Source of the DNA: Stappia sediminis
GTDB lineage: Bacteria > Pseudomonadota > Alphaproteobacteria > Rhizobiales > Stappiaceae
Direction: 5' to 3'
Assembly (NCBI RefSeq): GCF_009826895.1
Contig: NZ_WUMV01000006.1
Coordinates: forward strand, 124,001-188,000
DNA length: 64,000 nucleotides
This document shows, piece by piece, positions 27,473 through 35,341 of the stretch. The position numbers and the translations under genes were made by a program. Every line of letters starts with the position of its first letter. The stretch's first letter is position 1. The notes below the pieces were generated by a model. The model was not told the DNA's origin. It was given only the letters and a program-made list of their open reading frames with translations, and searched no databases.

Positions 27473-28369
27473 ATGCCGGATACGTTCTTGAGCTTCCTTC
27501 TTCTCGAAGCGCTGAAGCCGGTCGATGCCGCAAGGTATACCGCAAGATTACAGGATAAACTCGGGCCATTAGGTCTCAATGTAAGGGCATATGGCGGCGA
27601 AGACGACGGCGACCCGTTCATCGTCGAGGCGGGGCCGATCAAGCTCTCCGTGCTGTTCGTCGACAAGCCGCTGCCGGCAGGCACGCTCGACAATGCGATT
27701 GCGGGGAACCGCACGTGGCCGGATGCGGCCACCGCACTTGCAAAATCGCGGGCGCACGCCATCGTCGCCTGCATGGATGAAGCGGGTGATCACAACATGG
27801 CGCTGAATTACGCCGCCGTGCTGACGCTTGCCGCGGGTGCGCTTGCGGAGGAACTTCCAGCCATTGGCGTCTACTGGTCGACCGGCCAGACGGTGACAGA
27901 GGCGTCCCGTTTTATATCCGCCGCCGACGGCATCCTGCAGAAGAATCTTCCGCTCACCGTTTGGGCGCAGGCTTTGTTTCTCGACGGCCCTCCGGCGGAT
28001 GATGGCGGGCGAACGACAGCCTGCGTGACGACCGGCCTCGTGCCCTTCGTCGGCCGCGAGATCGAGTTCATGCCTGTCTCGCTCGACCCCTCGACGATTG
28101 CTCAGCGTGTCTTCGGCACCATGCAATATCTGCTGGCGCAAGGGCCGGTGCTGAAGGATGGCGAAACCCTCGGCGTGAGCGAGGCGGAGCGTATCCGCAT
28201 CCGCCACTCGGACCAGGGGTATCACCCCGGCGTGCTGGTGCTGCAGCTCTTCCTCGAAAATCTCGACAATGCCGGCGCCGCGCCGTCCGCCTCAGCCGGA
28301 CAATCCCCGCGCCAATCCGCGCCTGCCCCTTCCGCCGGGCGCCCCTTCGGCAAACGCGGCACGAACTGA
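27473..28369 (+). CDS. DUF4261-like protein
   Basis: A 298-residue protein with a conserved-looking two-part architecture. The C-terminal section (FVGREIEFMPVSLDPSTIAQRVFGTMQYLLAQGPVLKDGETLGVSEAERIRIRHSDQGYHPGVLVLQL) matches what I recall of DUF4261, and the last ~35 residues are a Ser/Pro/Ala-rich linker-like tail. Its biochemical role is unknown. It precedes the immunity-like gene by 10 bases on the same strand, so the two look like a two-gene operon. Confidence 0.65.
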   Translation: MPDTFLSFLLLEALKPVDAARYTARLQDKLGPLGLNVRAYGGEDDGDPFIVEAGPIKLSVLFVDKPLPAGTLDNAIAGNRTWPDAATALAKSRAHAIVACMDEAGDHNMALNYAAVLTLAAGALAEELPAIGVYWSTGQTVTEASRFISAADGILQKNLPLTVWAQALFLDGPPADDGGRTTACVTTGLVPFVGREIEFMPVSLDPSTIAQRVFGTMQYLLAQGPVLKDGETLGVSEAERIRIRHSDQGYHPGVLVLQLFLENLDNAGAAPSASAGQSPRQSAPAPSAGRPFGKRGTN

Positions 28370-28379
28370 GGAGCAGGGA

Positions 28380-29021
28380 ATGCCTTATCTAGTCGAATCA
28401 CTCCTACTTCCTCAGTACACGGTTCCAATCAAGTTCGAGCACGATATCACCGAAGAACTCAAGCAAGATTTCCAGTATGGTAGCGACTGGCTGCATGTTT
28501 CCAATCAGAACGGCGTCCCGATTGACCCTAATATCGTGCCGCGCCGCGCCTTCATTCAGACAAAGGCCAAGCGGCTGATGGATTTTGTCAGCTTGAGGTT
28601 TCGCTACGGCGTGACCGAACCTTTCCGGCAGAAGGTGGAAGAGCTGGAACCGGGCATTCATCAGTTTATCCCGGTCGAAATCTTCACCCGCGATGGCGAG
28701 CCGGTGGAGAAGACCTACTACCTGATGAATGTCTGCCACCGGGTGGATGCCATCGATGAAGAGAAATCGATCGTAACGTGGAAAGAGGGGGCGGGCAATG
28801 AAGCGAGGCGCAAATGTATAATGTGGGGCCTTCCGGAGGGATATACCAAAGAAACCTGGCATAAGAACTATCGCCTCGTGTTCAAAAAGGAATTGATTGA
28901 GGGAATGTGTATGTGGATCGATCGCCGTTATTCCGGAATGTTTTTTTCCGACGAGCTCTTTGAATTTGTCGAGAAGACGAAGCTGAAGAAATTGAAAGGG
29001 ACAAAAGTCTACGCGGAATAG
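28380..29021 (+). CDS. Imm11/DUF1629-like immunity protein homologue
   Basis: A 213-residue soluble protein. The segment FIPVEIFTRDGEPVEKTYYLMNVCHRVDAIDEEKSIVTW resembles the DUF1629 (Imm11) family, which includes immunity proteins of polymorphic toxin systems. Base composition looks less GC-rich than the neighbours and many A/T-ending codons are used, consistent with acquisition. The ATG at 28380 has GGAGCAGGGA just before it. No toxin gene is visible beside it. Confidence 0.6.
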   Translation: MPYLVESLLLPQYTVPIKFEHDITEELKQDFQYGSDWLHVSNQNGVPIDPNIVPRRAFIQTKAKRLMDFVSLRFRYGVTEPFRQKVEELEPGIHQFIPVEIFTRDGEPVEKTYYLMNVCHRVDAIDEEKSIVTWKEGAGNEARRKCIMWGLPEGYTKETWHKNYRLVFKKELIEGMCMWIDRRYSGMFFSDELFEFVEKTKLKKLKGTKVYAE

Positions 29022-29111
29022 CGCCTCCCCTTCCCCAACGACACCGTTGCATCGCCGCGCCGGACCGTCCAATTTGACAATGGTTCAACGGAAAGGGACG
29101 GCTCGCATATC

Positions 29112-29750
29112 ATGATGACCCGCGCGGAATATATCGCCGACAGCGTAATTCACGTGATCGGCATTGCTCTGGGGCTCGCCGCCGCCGTCACGCTGGCGAT
29201 CCTCACATGGCCCGGAATGGACGGCGGGCGCATCGCCAGCGTCACGGTTTACAGTGCCTGCCTGATCATGATGCTCACCGCCTCCGCGCTCTACAACATG
29301 ACCGCCAAGGACGACAAGACGGGCGTTCTTCGACGGCTCGACCATGCGGCGATCTTCCTGATGATCGCCGGCACCTACACCCCCTTTTCGACGATGGTGA
29401 TCGGCGGGCGGATCGGCAATATCATCCTCACCGTCGTCTGGGCGGGAGCGGCTGCCGGCGCGCTGATCAAGCTTTTCGCGTTCAAACGCCTTGAAAAACT
29501 CACCGTGCCTATCTGCCTCGCGCTCGGCTGGGTGATCGTCTTCGCCTATGAACCGCTGTTGATGAACGCCTCCACGGTCGGCTTCTGGTTCCTCGTCGCG
29601 GGCGGGCTGCTCTATACGGCGGGCACAGCGTTCTACGCGTGGAAATCGCTGCCCTTCCAGAACGCGATCTGGCACGGCTTCGTGCTCGCCGCCGCCATCT
29701 GCCACTTCGTCGCGGTCGTATCGGACGTTGCCCTGCCGGGCATTGCGTGA
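29112..29750 (+). CDS. Hemolysin III / YqfA-like membrane protein (PAQR fold)
   Basis: A 212-residue protein with seven hydrophobic segments. Motifs of the hemolysin III/adiponectin-receptor superfamily are present: an N-terminal ADSVIHVIG with histidine, DHAAIFLMIAGTYTPF, and a last-helix HGFVLAAAICHFVAV. The histidines and aspartate are the expected zinc ligands. Such proteins are predicted membrane hydrolases. The name hemolysin does not imply toxicity here. Confidence 0.88.
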   Translation: MMTRAEYIADSVIHVIGIALGLAAAVTLAILTWPGMDGGRIASVTVYSACLIMMLTASALYNMTAKDDKTGVLRRLDHAAIFLMIAGTYTPFSTMVIGGRIGNIILTVVWAGAAAGALIKLFAFKRLEKLTVPICLALGWVIVFAYEPLLMNASTVGFWFLVAGGLLYTAGTAFYAWKSLPFQNAIWHGFVLAAAICHFVAVVSDVALPGIA

Positions 29751-29785
29751 GGTTGGGAAACGCGGCACCGCTTCCCGGTCGTCAT

Positions 29786-29865
29786 ACGCGGGCTTGACCC
29801 GCGTACCCATGGAGCCTCAACGCTTTTCGCCAACGGCCAATTGGTTGCCGGGTCAGGCCCGGCAA
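29786..29865. repeat. Two short palindromic repeats between convergent genes
   Basis: ACGCGGG-CTTGA-CCCGCGT (29786-29804) and TTGCCGGG-TCAGG-CCCGGCAA (29845-29865) are typical of the GTCAT...-type intergenic palindromes scattered through rhizobial genomes. Lying between two convergent genes, they can act as a bidirectional terminator. Confidence 0.7.
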
Positions 29866-29905
29866 TGACGAGCCGATGGTTTTGTGCCCCGGTAAAACGC
29901 CCGCT

Positions 29906-30625
29906 TCACGCCGTCTCGGACGCGTCGTCCTTCGTCAGCACCACCACCTTCGTATGCAGCGGTACCCGGTCGTAGAGGTCCATCACGTCCTGGTGCCACA
30001 TGCGTATGCAGCCGCTCGAAACGCTCCGCCCGATGGACTTCGGATCGGGCGTTCCGTGGATGCGGTAGAGCGTGTCGGTGCTGCCCTGCCAAAGGTCCAT
30101 GGCGCGCGCACCGAGCGGGTTCTTCGGCCCGCGCGGATAGCCCTCTTCCCAGTATTTGGCAAGCGACGGCTTGCGCTCGATCATCTCCTGCGGAGGGCGC
30201 CAGATCGGCCATGGCCGCTTCACGCGCACCTTGGCATCGCCCGACCACGCGTAACCCGCGCGCCCGACACCGATGCCGTAGCGCAGCGCCCTGTCGCGTC
30301 CGAGCGTCCAGTAAAGGAAGTTGTTGTACGGGTCGACGACGATGGTGCCCGCCCGCTCGCGCGTGTCGTAGTCCACCACCTGGCGCCAGTATTTCTGGTC
30401 GAAGGCCTTGTAGTTGATCGCCGGAACCTTGAACTCGTCCTCCTGCTTCGCCGCATAGGCAAGCTCGTAGTCGAATTCGTCGTCCGGCAGCGGCGGCTGG
30501 TTGGAAAGCCCCACCAGCGCCGTCTGGCAAGCCGTCAGCGCAAGCGGCGCTCCGATAATGAGCGCGCGCCGCGAAAGCTGCAGCCCGGTCCCGGTCCTGT
30601 CGTCTTGCCGCTCGATCCCCGCCAT
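29906..30625 (-). CDS. L,D-transpeptidase (YkuD domain), probable lipoprotein
   Basis: A 239-residue protein. The N-terminus has SRR followed by a hydrophobic run ending LTAC, i.e. a lipobox, possibly Tat-routed. The YkuD catalytic domain ends with YRIHGTPDPKSIGRSVSSGCIRM, where the His and the SxGC cysteine are the catalytic pair that forms 3-3 peptidoglycan cross-links or attaches proteins to the wall. The start at 30625 is preferred over the open frame upstream because it begins just before the signal and has GGGAG upstream. It follows the opp ATPase gene by 85 bases. Confidence 0.87.
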   Translation of the reverse strand: MAGIERQDDRTGTGLQLSRRALIIGAPLALTACQTALVGLSNQPPLPDDEFDYELAYAAKQEDEFKVPAINYKAFDQKYWRQVVDYDTRERAGTIVVDPYNNFLYWTLGRDRALRYGIGVGRAGYAWSGDAKVRVKRPWPIWRPPQEMIERKPSLAKYWEEGYPRGPKNPLGARAMDLWQGSTDTLYRIHGTPDPKSIGRSVSSGCIRMWHQDVMDLYDRVPLHTKVVVLTKDDASETA

Positions 30626-30710
30626 TGGCGATAACTCCCGAATGCAGGCAGCCCCCGCCCGCGTCCCTCGCTTGTCGCGGAGGATTTCGCCAATTTCAAG
30701 CGCCAAACGC

Positions 30711-32342
30711 TCAATTTCCGCTAATCGGCTCCAGATTTTGCCACGCTGCGGCAATTAGCTCACGGGTGTAGTCCTTCACCGGGTGCTCGAAGATCGCCTC
30801 CGTCTCCCCGGCCTCGACGATCCTGCCATGCTGCATGACCATCACCTGGTCGGCGAGCGCGCGCACGACCGCGAGATCATGGCTGATAAAAAGGTAGGTG
30901 AGCCCGTGGTCGGCCTGCAACTTGCGCAAGAGTTCGACGATCTGCTTCTGGATCGTGCGGTCGAGCGCGGATGTCGGCTCGTCGAGCACGACGAGCTTCG
31001 GTTTCAGCACCATGGTCCGGGCAATGGCGATGCGCTGGCGCTGGCCGCCGGAAAACTCGTGCGGATAGCGGTTGCGCATCACAGGATCGAGGGAGACCTC
31101 CTCCAGCACCTTGCAGGCGCGCTTGTCCCGCTCCTTTGCGGACAGACCAGGCTCGTGCACCAGCAGGCCTTCGGTCACGATCTGCCCGACGGTCATGCGC
31201 GGGGAAAGCGAGCCGAAGGGGTCCTGGAACACGAGTTGCATTTCCCTTCGCAGCGGGCGCATCTCGCGCTTGCCGGCGTTGGAGATGTCGTGGCCTGAAA
31301 ACCGCACCCGGCCCTGATGCGGCAAAAGCTGCAGCAGCGCGCGGCCCAGCGTCGACTTGCCGGACCCGCTTTCGCCGACGATGCCGAGCGTCTGCCCTTC
31401 CCTCACCGTCAGCGTCACGTCGTCGACGGCCTTCAGCACCTGCGGCGCCTTCAGGAAGCCGCCGCCGATGTCGAAGGCGACGGACAGCTTCTGCCCTTCC
31501 AGCACGATCGGGCGGTTGTCGGGCACGGCGTCTTTGCGCCCCTCCGGTTCCGCGTCGAGCAGCATCTTCGTGTAAGGGTGCTTCGGCGACGTCAGAAGGC
31601 TTTCCGCCTCGCCCTCTTCCACGACCTCGCCGTCCTTCATCACATAGACCCGGTCCGCGATCTGGCGCACGATGCCAAGGTCGTGGGTGATGAACACGAC
31701 CGCCATGCCGAGGCGCTTTTGCAGGTCGGCCAGAAGTTCCAGGATGCGCGCCTGCGTGGTCACATCCAACGCCGTCGTCGGTTCGTCGGCGATCAGCACG
31801 TCCGGGTCGTTTGCAAGCGACATGGCGATCATCACGCGCTGGCGCTGCCCCCCGGAAAGCTCGTGCGGATAGCCCTTGAGCTTTCCTTCGGGCGACGGGA
31901 TCTGCACGAGCTGCAAAAGCTCCAGCGCCCGCTTCTTCGCAGCCGACCAGGAATAACCGCCGTGTTCCACCATCGGCTCGCAGAGCTGGCGCTCGATGGT
32001 ATAGAGCGGGTCGAGCGAGGTCATCGGCTCCTGGAAGATCATGGTGATCTTCGCGCCGCGGATGCGGTTGAGCCGCTTCGCCGGCAGGCCGAGGATATCG
32101 TCGCCGCGATAGAGCACTTCGCCCTTCGTGCGTCCGTTTTCGGCCAGAAGGCCCATCGCAGCCATCATCGTCTGGCTCTTGCCGGAGCCACTTTCGCCGA
32201 CGATCGCCACCGTCTCGCCCTTGGAAACGGAGATATCGACGCCCCTGACGGCCTTCACCGTGCCCGTCGGCGTGTCGAAATCGACTGTAAGCCGCCGGAT
32301 GTCGAGGACGGCGCCTCTGTCGTTCGTGTCTTTCACCGTCAT
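30711..32342 (-). CDS. Oligopeptide ABC transporter, fused dual ATP-binding protein (OppD-OppF type)
   Basis: A 543-residue protein with two complete ABC domains. Domain 1 has Walker A GESGSGKSQTMM and signature LSGGQRQRVMIAM. Domain 2 has Walker A GESGSGKSTLGRALLQLLP and signature FSGGQRQRIAIARTM. This is the YejF-like single-chain arrangement. It powers the peptide importer whose permeases lie upstream on the same strand, 3 bases away from oppC. Confidence 0.95.
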   Translation of the reverse strand: MTVKDTNDRGAVLDIRRLTVDFDTPTGTVKAVRGVDISVSKGETVAIVGESGSGKSQTMMAAMGLLAENGRTKGEVLYRGDDILGLPAKRLNRIRGAKITMIFQEPMTSLDPLYTIERQLCEPMVEHGGYSWSAAKKRALELLQLVQIPSPEGKLKGYPHELSGGQRQRVMIAMSLANDPDVLIADEPTTALDVTTQARILELLADLQKRLGMAVVFITHDLGIVRQIADRVYVMKDGEVVEEGEAESLLTSPKHPYTKMLLDAEPEGRKDAVPDNRPIVLEGQKLSVAFDIGGGFLKAPQVLKAVDDVTLTVREGQTLGIVGESGSGKSTLGRALLQLLPHQGRVRFSGHDISNAGKREMRPLRREMQLVFQDPFGSLSPRMTVGQIVTEGLLVHEPGLSAKERDKRACKVLEEVSLDPVMRNRYPHEFSGGQRQRIAIARTMVLKPKLVVLDEPTSALDRTIQKQIVELLRKLQADHGLTYLFISHDLAVVRALADQVMVMQHGRIVEAGETEAIFEHPVKDYTRELIAAAWQNLEPISGN

Positions 32343-32345
32343 CTC

Positions 32346-33482
32346 TCAGCGATCCTTCGGGTCGAGCGCATCGCGCAGTCCGTCGCCGATGAAGTTCAGC
32401 GCGAAAAGCGTCGACGTCAGGAAGATCGACGGGAAGATCAGCATCCAGGCGGCCCCTTGCACGTTGCGCGATCCTTCGGAAATCAGAACGCCCCAGCTCG
32501 TCATCGGCTCCTGCACGCCAAGCCCCAGGAACGACAGGAAACTTTCGAGCAGGATCACCTTCGGGACGAGCAGCGTCATGTAGATGACCACCTGCCCGAG
32601 CGTGTTCGGGATGATGTGGCGTTTGAGAACGCCTGCGTTGTCGACGCCGAGCGCTTCGGCCGCTTGCACGAACTCCTGCCGTTTCAGGCTCAGCGTCTGT
32701 CCGCGCACGATACGCGCCATGTCGAGCCACTCCACCGCGCCCACGGCAATGAACATCAGCACGAAGTTCCGCCCGAAGAAGACGACAAGCAGGATGACGA
32801 AGAAGATGAAGGGCAGCGAATAGAGGATATCGACGATGCGCATCATCAAGAGATCGACACGCCCGCCGAGGTAGCCCGACACCGCCCCGTAGACGACGCC
32901 GATGGCGATCGCGACGAAGGTGGCGAGCAATCCGATGGTAAGGGAAACCCGGCCCGCGATCAGCGTTCTCGTCATCAGGTCGCGGCCGTTTGAATCGGTA
33001 CCGAAGAAGAAATAGAGCGTCTTCACGTCGGCGCGCACCGTGGCTGATTTTTCATCCGCCGAGAAATCGTAGATCTCCGCGTTCTCGAACAGGTCGGACC
33101 GGTCGATGTAGCGGGTCACGCGCGGGTCGATCTTGCGCGGGGAAGAGATCCTCGCGGTAAAATTGCCGCTTTCCACCGTAAGTTCGTCGACCGTCACCCG
33201 CGCGCGGCGGAGCACGCTCTCGATTTCCGGCGTCACCTGGTCGGCACGCGGATAAGGTTCAAGGCTCGCCGGCACCTTCACGTATTCGCGGTAGACCTCG
33301 TCGTAGTCGTGCGGAGACAGGAGCGGGCCGATAAAACAGGCGATAGCGACCGCCACCAGCACGACCATGCTGGTCACCGCCGCCTTGTTGGCGAGAAGCC
33401 GGTCGCGCGCATCGTCCCAGAGCGAACGCCCGCGCACCGCGGATGCCGCCTTGAGGTCTCTTTCGTCCGTCGTGCTGGTCAT
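32346..33482 (-). CDS. Oligopeptide ABC transporter permease (OppC/YejE type)
   Basis: A 378-residue inner-membrane permease. After the first membrane helix there is a periplasmic insertion of about 85 residues (~50-140), and after that the OppC core with FGTDSNGRDLMTRTLIAGR and the ATPase-contact loop EAAEALGVDNAGVLKRHI. Its start codon is one base away from the end of the inverted-repeat element 33484-33748, so its ribosome-binding region (AGGTCCTGACCCTA before the ATG) lies in the element's terminal repeat. Confidence 0.94.
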   Translation of the reverse strand: MTSTTDERDLKAASAVRGRSLWDDARDRLLANKAAVTSMVVLVAVAIACFIGPLLSPHDYDEVYREYVKVPASLEPYPRADQVTPEIESVLRRARVTVDELTVESGNFTARISSPRKIDPRVTRYIDRSDLFENAEIYDFSADEKSATVRADVKTLYFFFGTDSNGRDLMTRTLIAGRVSLTIGLLATFVAIAIGVVYGAVSGYLGGRVDLLMMRIVDILYSLPFIFFVILLVVFFGRNFVLMFIAVGAVEWLDMARIVRGQTLSLKRQEFVQAAEALGVDNAGVLKRHIIPNTLGQVVIYMTLLVPKVILLESFLSFLGLGVQEPMTSWGVLISEGSRNVQGAAWMLIFPSIFLTSTLFALNFIGDGLRDALDPKDR

Positions 33483-33483
33483 T

Positions 33484-33748
33484 AGGGTCAGGACCTATTG
33501 AATTGACGGAAATGGCACCTGAAACGGCAAAGAGATGCAAGGAGAAGCGCGCGGGGCGGGTTGACTACCCGGCCAAGCGCTTCGACAAGGCAGGTCAAAG
33601 CCGTTTCGGTGTCTGAACAGATATGGCCGATCTGGCCGGCTACATTGTCGAAAAACCTTGAAAACCAGATGGTTTCCTGCGTCCTTGCTCCTCGTATCCA
33701 AGCAAATCGGCTCATACCATTTCCCTCAATTCAATAGGTCCTGACCCT
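33484..33748. repeat. 265-bp element with 32-base inverted ends, copy A (oppB-oppC gap)
   Basis: The ends 33484-33515 and 33717-33748 are inverted copies of each other with one mismatch in 32 bases (outer sequence AGGGTCAGGACCTATTGAAT). The interior is clearly similar to copy B at 34991-35256 in the same orientation, including AACGGCAAAGAGATGC, CCCGGCCAAGC, ATGGTTTCCTGC and CCTCGTATCCAA. No transposase is encoded. It fills the whole gap between oppB and oppC apart from six bases on one side and one on the other. MITE-like. Confidence 0.85.
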
Positions 33749-33754
33749 TGGACC

Positions 33755-34678
33755 TCAGTCGTAGCGCACGCGCGGATCGAGGAGCGCGTAGAGCACGTCG
33801 ACGATCAGGTTGAAGACGATGACGAAGACGGCGACCATCACCACCGTCCCCATGACGAGCGTGTAGTCGCGGTTGAGCGCGCCCTGCACGAAGTATCGTC
33901 CGACGCCGGGAATTCCGAAAATCGTCTCGATGACGACGGAACCGGTCAGCAGTGCCGCCGCCGCGGGCCCGAGATAGGAAATCACCGGCAGGATCGCGCC
34001 TCTGAGCGAATGCACCACCACGACCGCGTAGTTCGACAGCCCGTAGGCGCGCGCCGTCCTCACGTGGTTGGAGCGCAGCGCCTCGATCATGGAGCCGCGT
34101 GTCAGCCGCGCCACCACGGCGATTTGCGGCAATGCGAGCGTTATGATCGGCAGGATCATGTTTTGTGCCGCCCCGTTGTTCCACCCGCCGACGGGCAGCA
34201 GGCCGAGCCAGACACCGAAGAAGAGCGTCAGCAAGGGGGCGACCACGAAATTCGGGATCGTCACGCCGATGGTCGCCGCCGCCATCATGGCGTAGTCGGT
34301 GCTTCTGTTCTGCCGGAGCGCGGCGATCATGCCCATGAAGCCGCCGGCGACGAGCGCGAGCAGCAGGGCGGATGCGCCAAGCTTGATGGAGATCGGCAGG
34401 GAAGCGGCGAACAGCTCGTTGATGGAGAAATCGCGGAAATAGAAGCTCGGGCCGAAATCGCCGGAGGCGACGCTTTTGAGGTAAAGCAGGTACTGCTGCC
34501 ACAGCGGCTTGTCGAGCTGGTAGATGCGCTGGAGGTTTTCCATCACCTTCGCCTCCAGCGGCCGTTCCAGGTCGAACGGCCCGCCGGGCGCGACCCGGAT
34601 CAGGAAAAACGAGATCGTCACGATCAGAAAAAGCGTCGGGATCGCGCTGAGCAGTCGGCCCAGTATATATCGCGCCAT
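33755..34678 (-). CDS. Oligopeptide ABC transporter permease (OppB type)
   Basis: A 307-residue permease with six hydrophobic segments. The OppB-family start (MARYILGRLLSAIPTLFLI), the periplasmic RIYQLDKPLWQQYLLYLK, and the ATPase-contact loop RTARAYGLSNYAVVVVHSLR are present. It pairs with OppC to form the channel. It is separated from oppA by 663 bases full of repeats and from oppC by copy A of the inverted-repeat element. Confidence 0.94.
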   Translation of the reverse strand: MARYILGRLLSAIPTLFLIVTISFFLIRVAPGGPFDLERPLEAKVMENLQRIYQLDKPLWQQYLLYLKSVASGDFGPSFYFRDFSINELFAASLPISIKLGASALLLALVAGGFMGMIAALRQNRSTDYAMMAAATIGVTIPNFVVAPLLTLFFGVWLGLLPVGGWNNGAAQNMILPIITLALPQIAVVARLTRGSMIEALRSNHVRTARAYGLSNYAVVVVHSLRGAILPVISYLGPAAAALLTGSVVIETIFGIPGVGRYFVQGALNRDYTLVMGTVVMVAVFVIVFNLIVDVLYALLDPRVRYD

Positions 34679-34990
34679 CGTCGTTTACGCCTTTCTCGGT
34701 TGGCTGCTCGCCACACAATTCCGTTCAAGTTGACTACGCATGCGGCAAGGAAACACAACGGCCCTCCGTGCCCCCCAAGCATGCAATATCCGCCCCCTCA
34801 CCCGGCGCTGACGCGCCGACCTCTCCCACCAGGGGAGAGGTGGGAGTCTGGTGCGACGCCAAGCGGATCCCGAAACTCGGAATACTGCGCAAATTGCCCG
34901 TTGACACTTTCTGTCAGTGCGATTGGGAGCGCAAATAATCGATGCAGAGAGGCGCCGCCGTCGTCCCCTCTCCCTTGAAGGGAGAGGGCT
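34679..34990. repeat. oppA-oppB gap, left part: two GC palindromes
   Basis: This non-coding stretch contains ACCTCTCCC-ACCAG-GGGAGAGGT (34819-34841) and CCCTCTCCCTT-G-AAGGGAGAGGG (34966-34988). The second matches a longer palindromic repeat that is intact at 45818-45854. Its expected right part appears only after element copy B, so copy B interrupts it. Confidence 0.75.
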
Positions 34991-35256
34991 AGGTCACGGA
35001 CCCATAAATAAGGCCGGAATGGCGCTACAAACGGCAAAGAGATGCCAGGAGAAATGCGCCGGGCGGGTCGGCCACCCGGCCAAGCACTTCGACGTGGCAG
35101 GTCGAAGCCGTTTTCGCGTCCTTTCAGGATATGGCGGATTTGCCCGGTAACACCGTTGCAAACCTTTGAAAACCGGATGGTTTCCTGCAGGCTTGCGCCT
35201 CGTATCCAAACAAATCCGCGCATACCATTTCAGTCTTATTTATGAGTCCGTGACCT
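34991..35256. repeat. 266-bp element with inverted ends, copy B (oppA-oppB gap)
   Basis: The ends 34991-35022 and 35225-35256 are inverted copies with four mismatches in 32 bases (outer sequence AGGTCACGGAC). The interior resembles copy A along its length. It is inserted after CCCTCTCCCTTGAAGGGAG AGGGCT, and the remainder of that palindromic repeat (GAGGTGAGGGTGG) continues at 35257. This is a nested insertion and indicates past mobility. No clean target duplication could be defined. Confidence 0.82.
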
Positions 35257-35306
35257 GAGGTGAGGGTGGCATCGCAAAGGATGACCCGCGAAAAGATGAA
35301 GAATGA

Positions 35307-35335
35307 CGCTGACCGCGATTGTTTCGCGGCCAGCG
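35307..35335 (-). terminator. Hairpin just downstream of oppA
   Basis: On the minus strand CGCTGGCCGCG pairs with CGCGGTCAGCG (11 pairs, one G-U) around AAACAAT, six bases after the oppA stop. The U tract is weak. It is likely to protect the oppA 3' end or attenuate read-through to the permease genes. Confidence 0.6.
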
Positions 35336-35341
35336 GTTTCA

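Noticed and set aside
33488-33715. Small minus-strand frames inside the two inverted-repeat elements (WIRGA...ETI...FS in both)
   Set aside because: The frames begin alike in copies A and B but fall out of register after a small indel, so the reading frame is not maintained. This is best explained by shared non-coding sequence.
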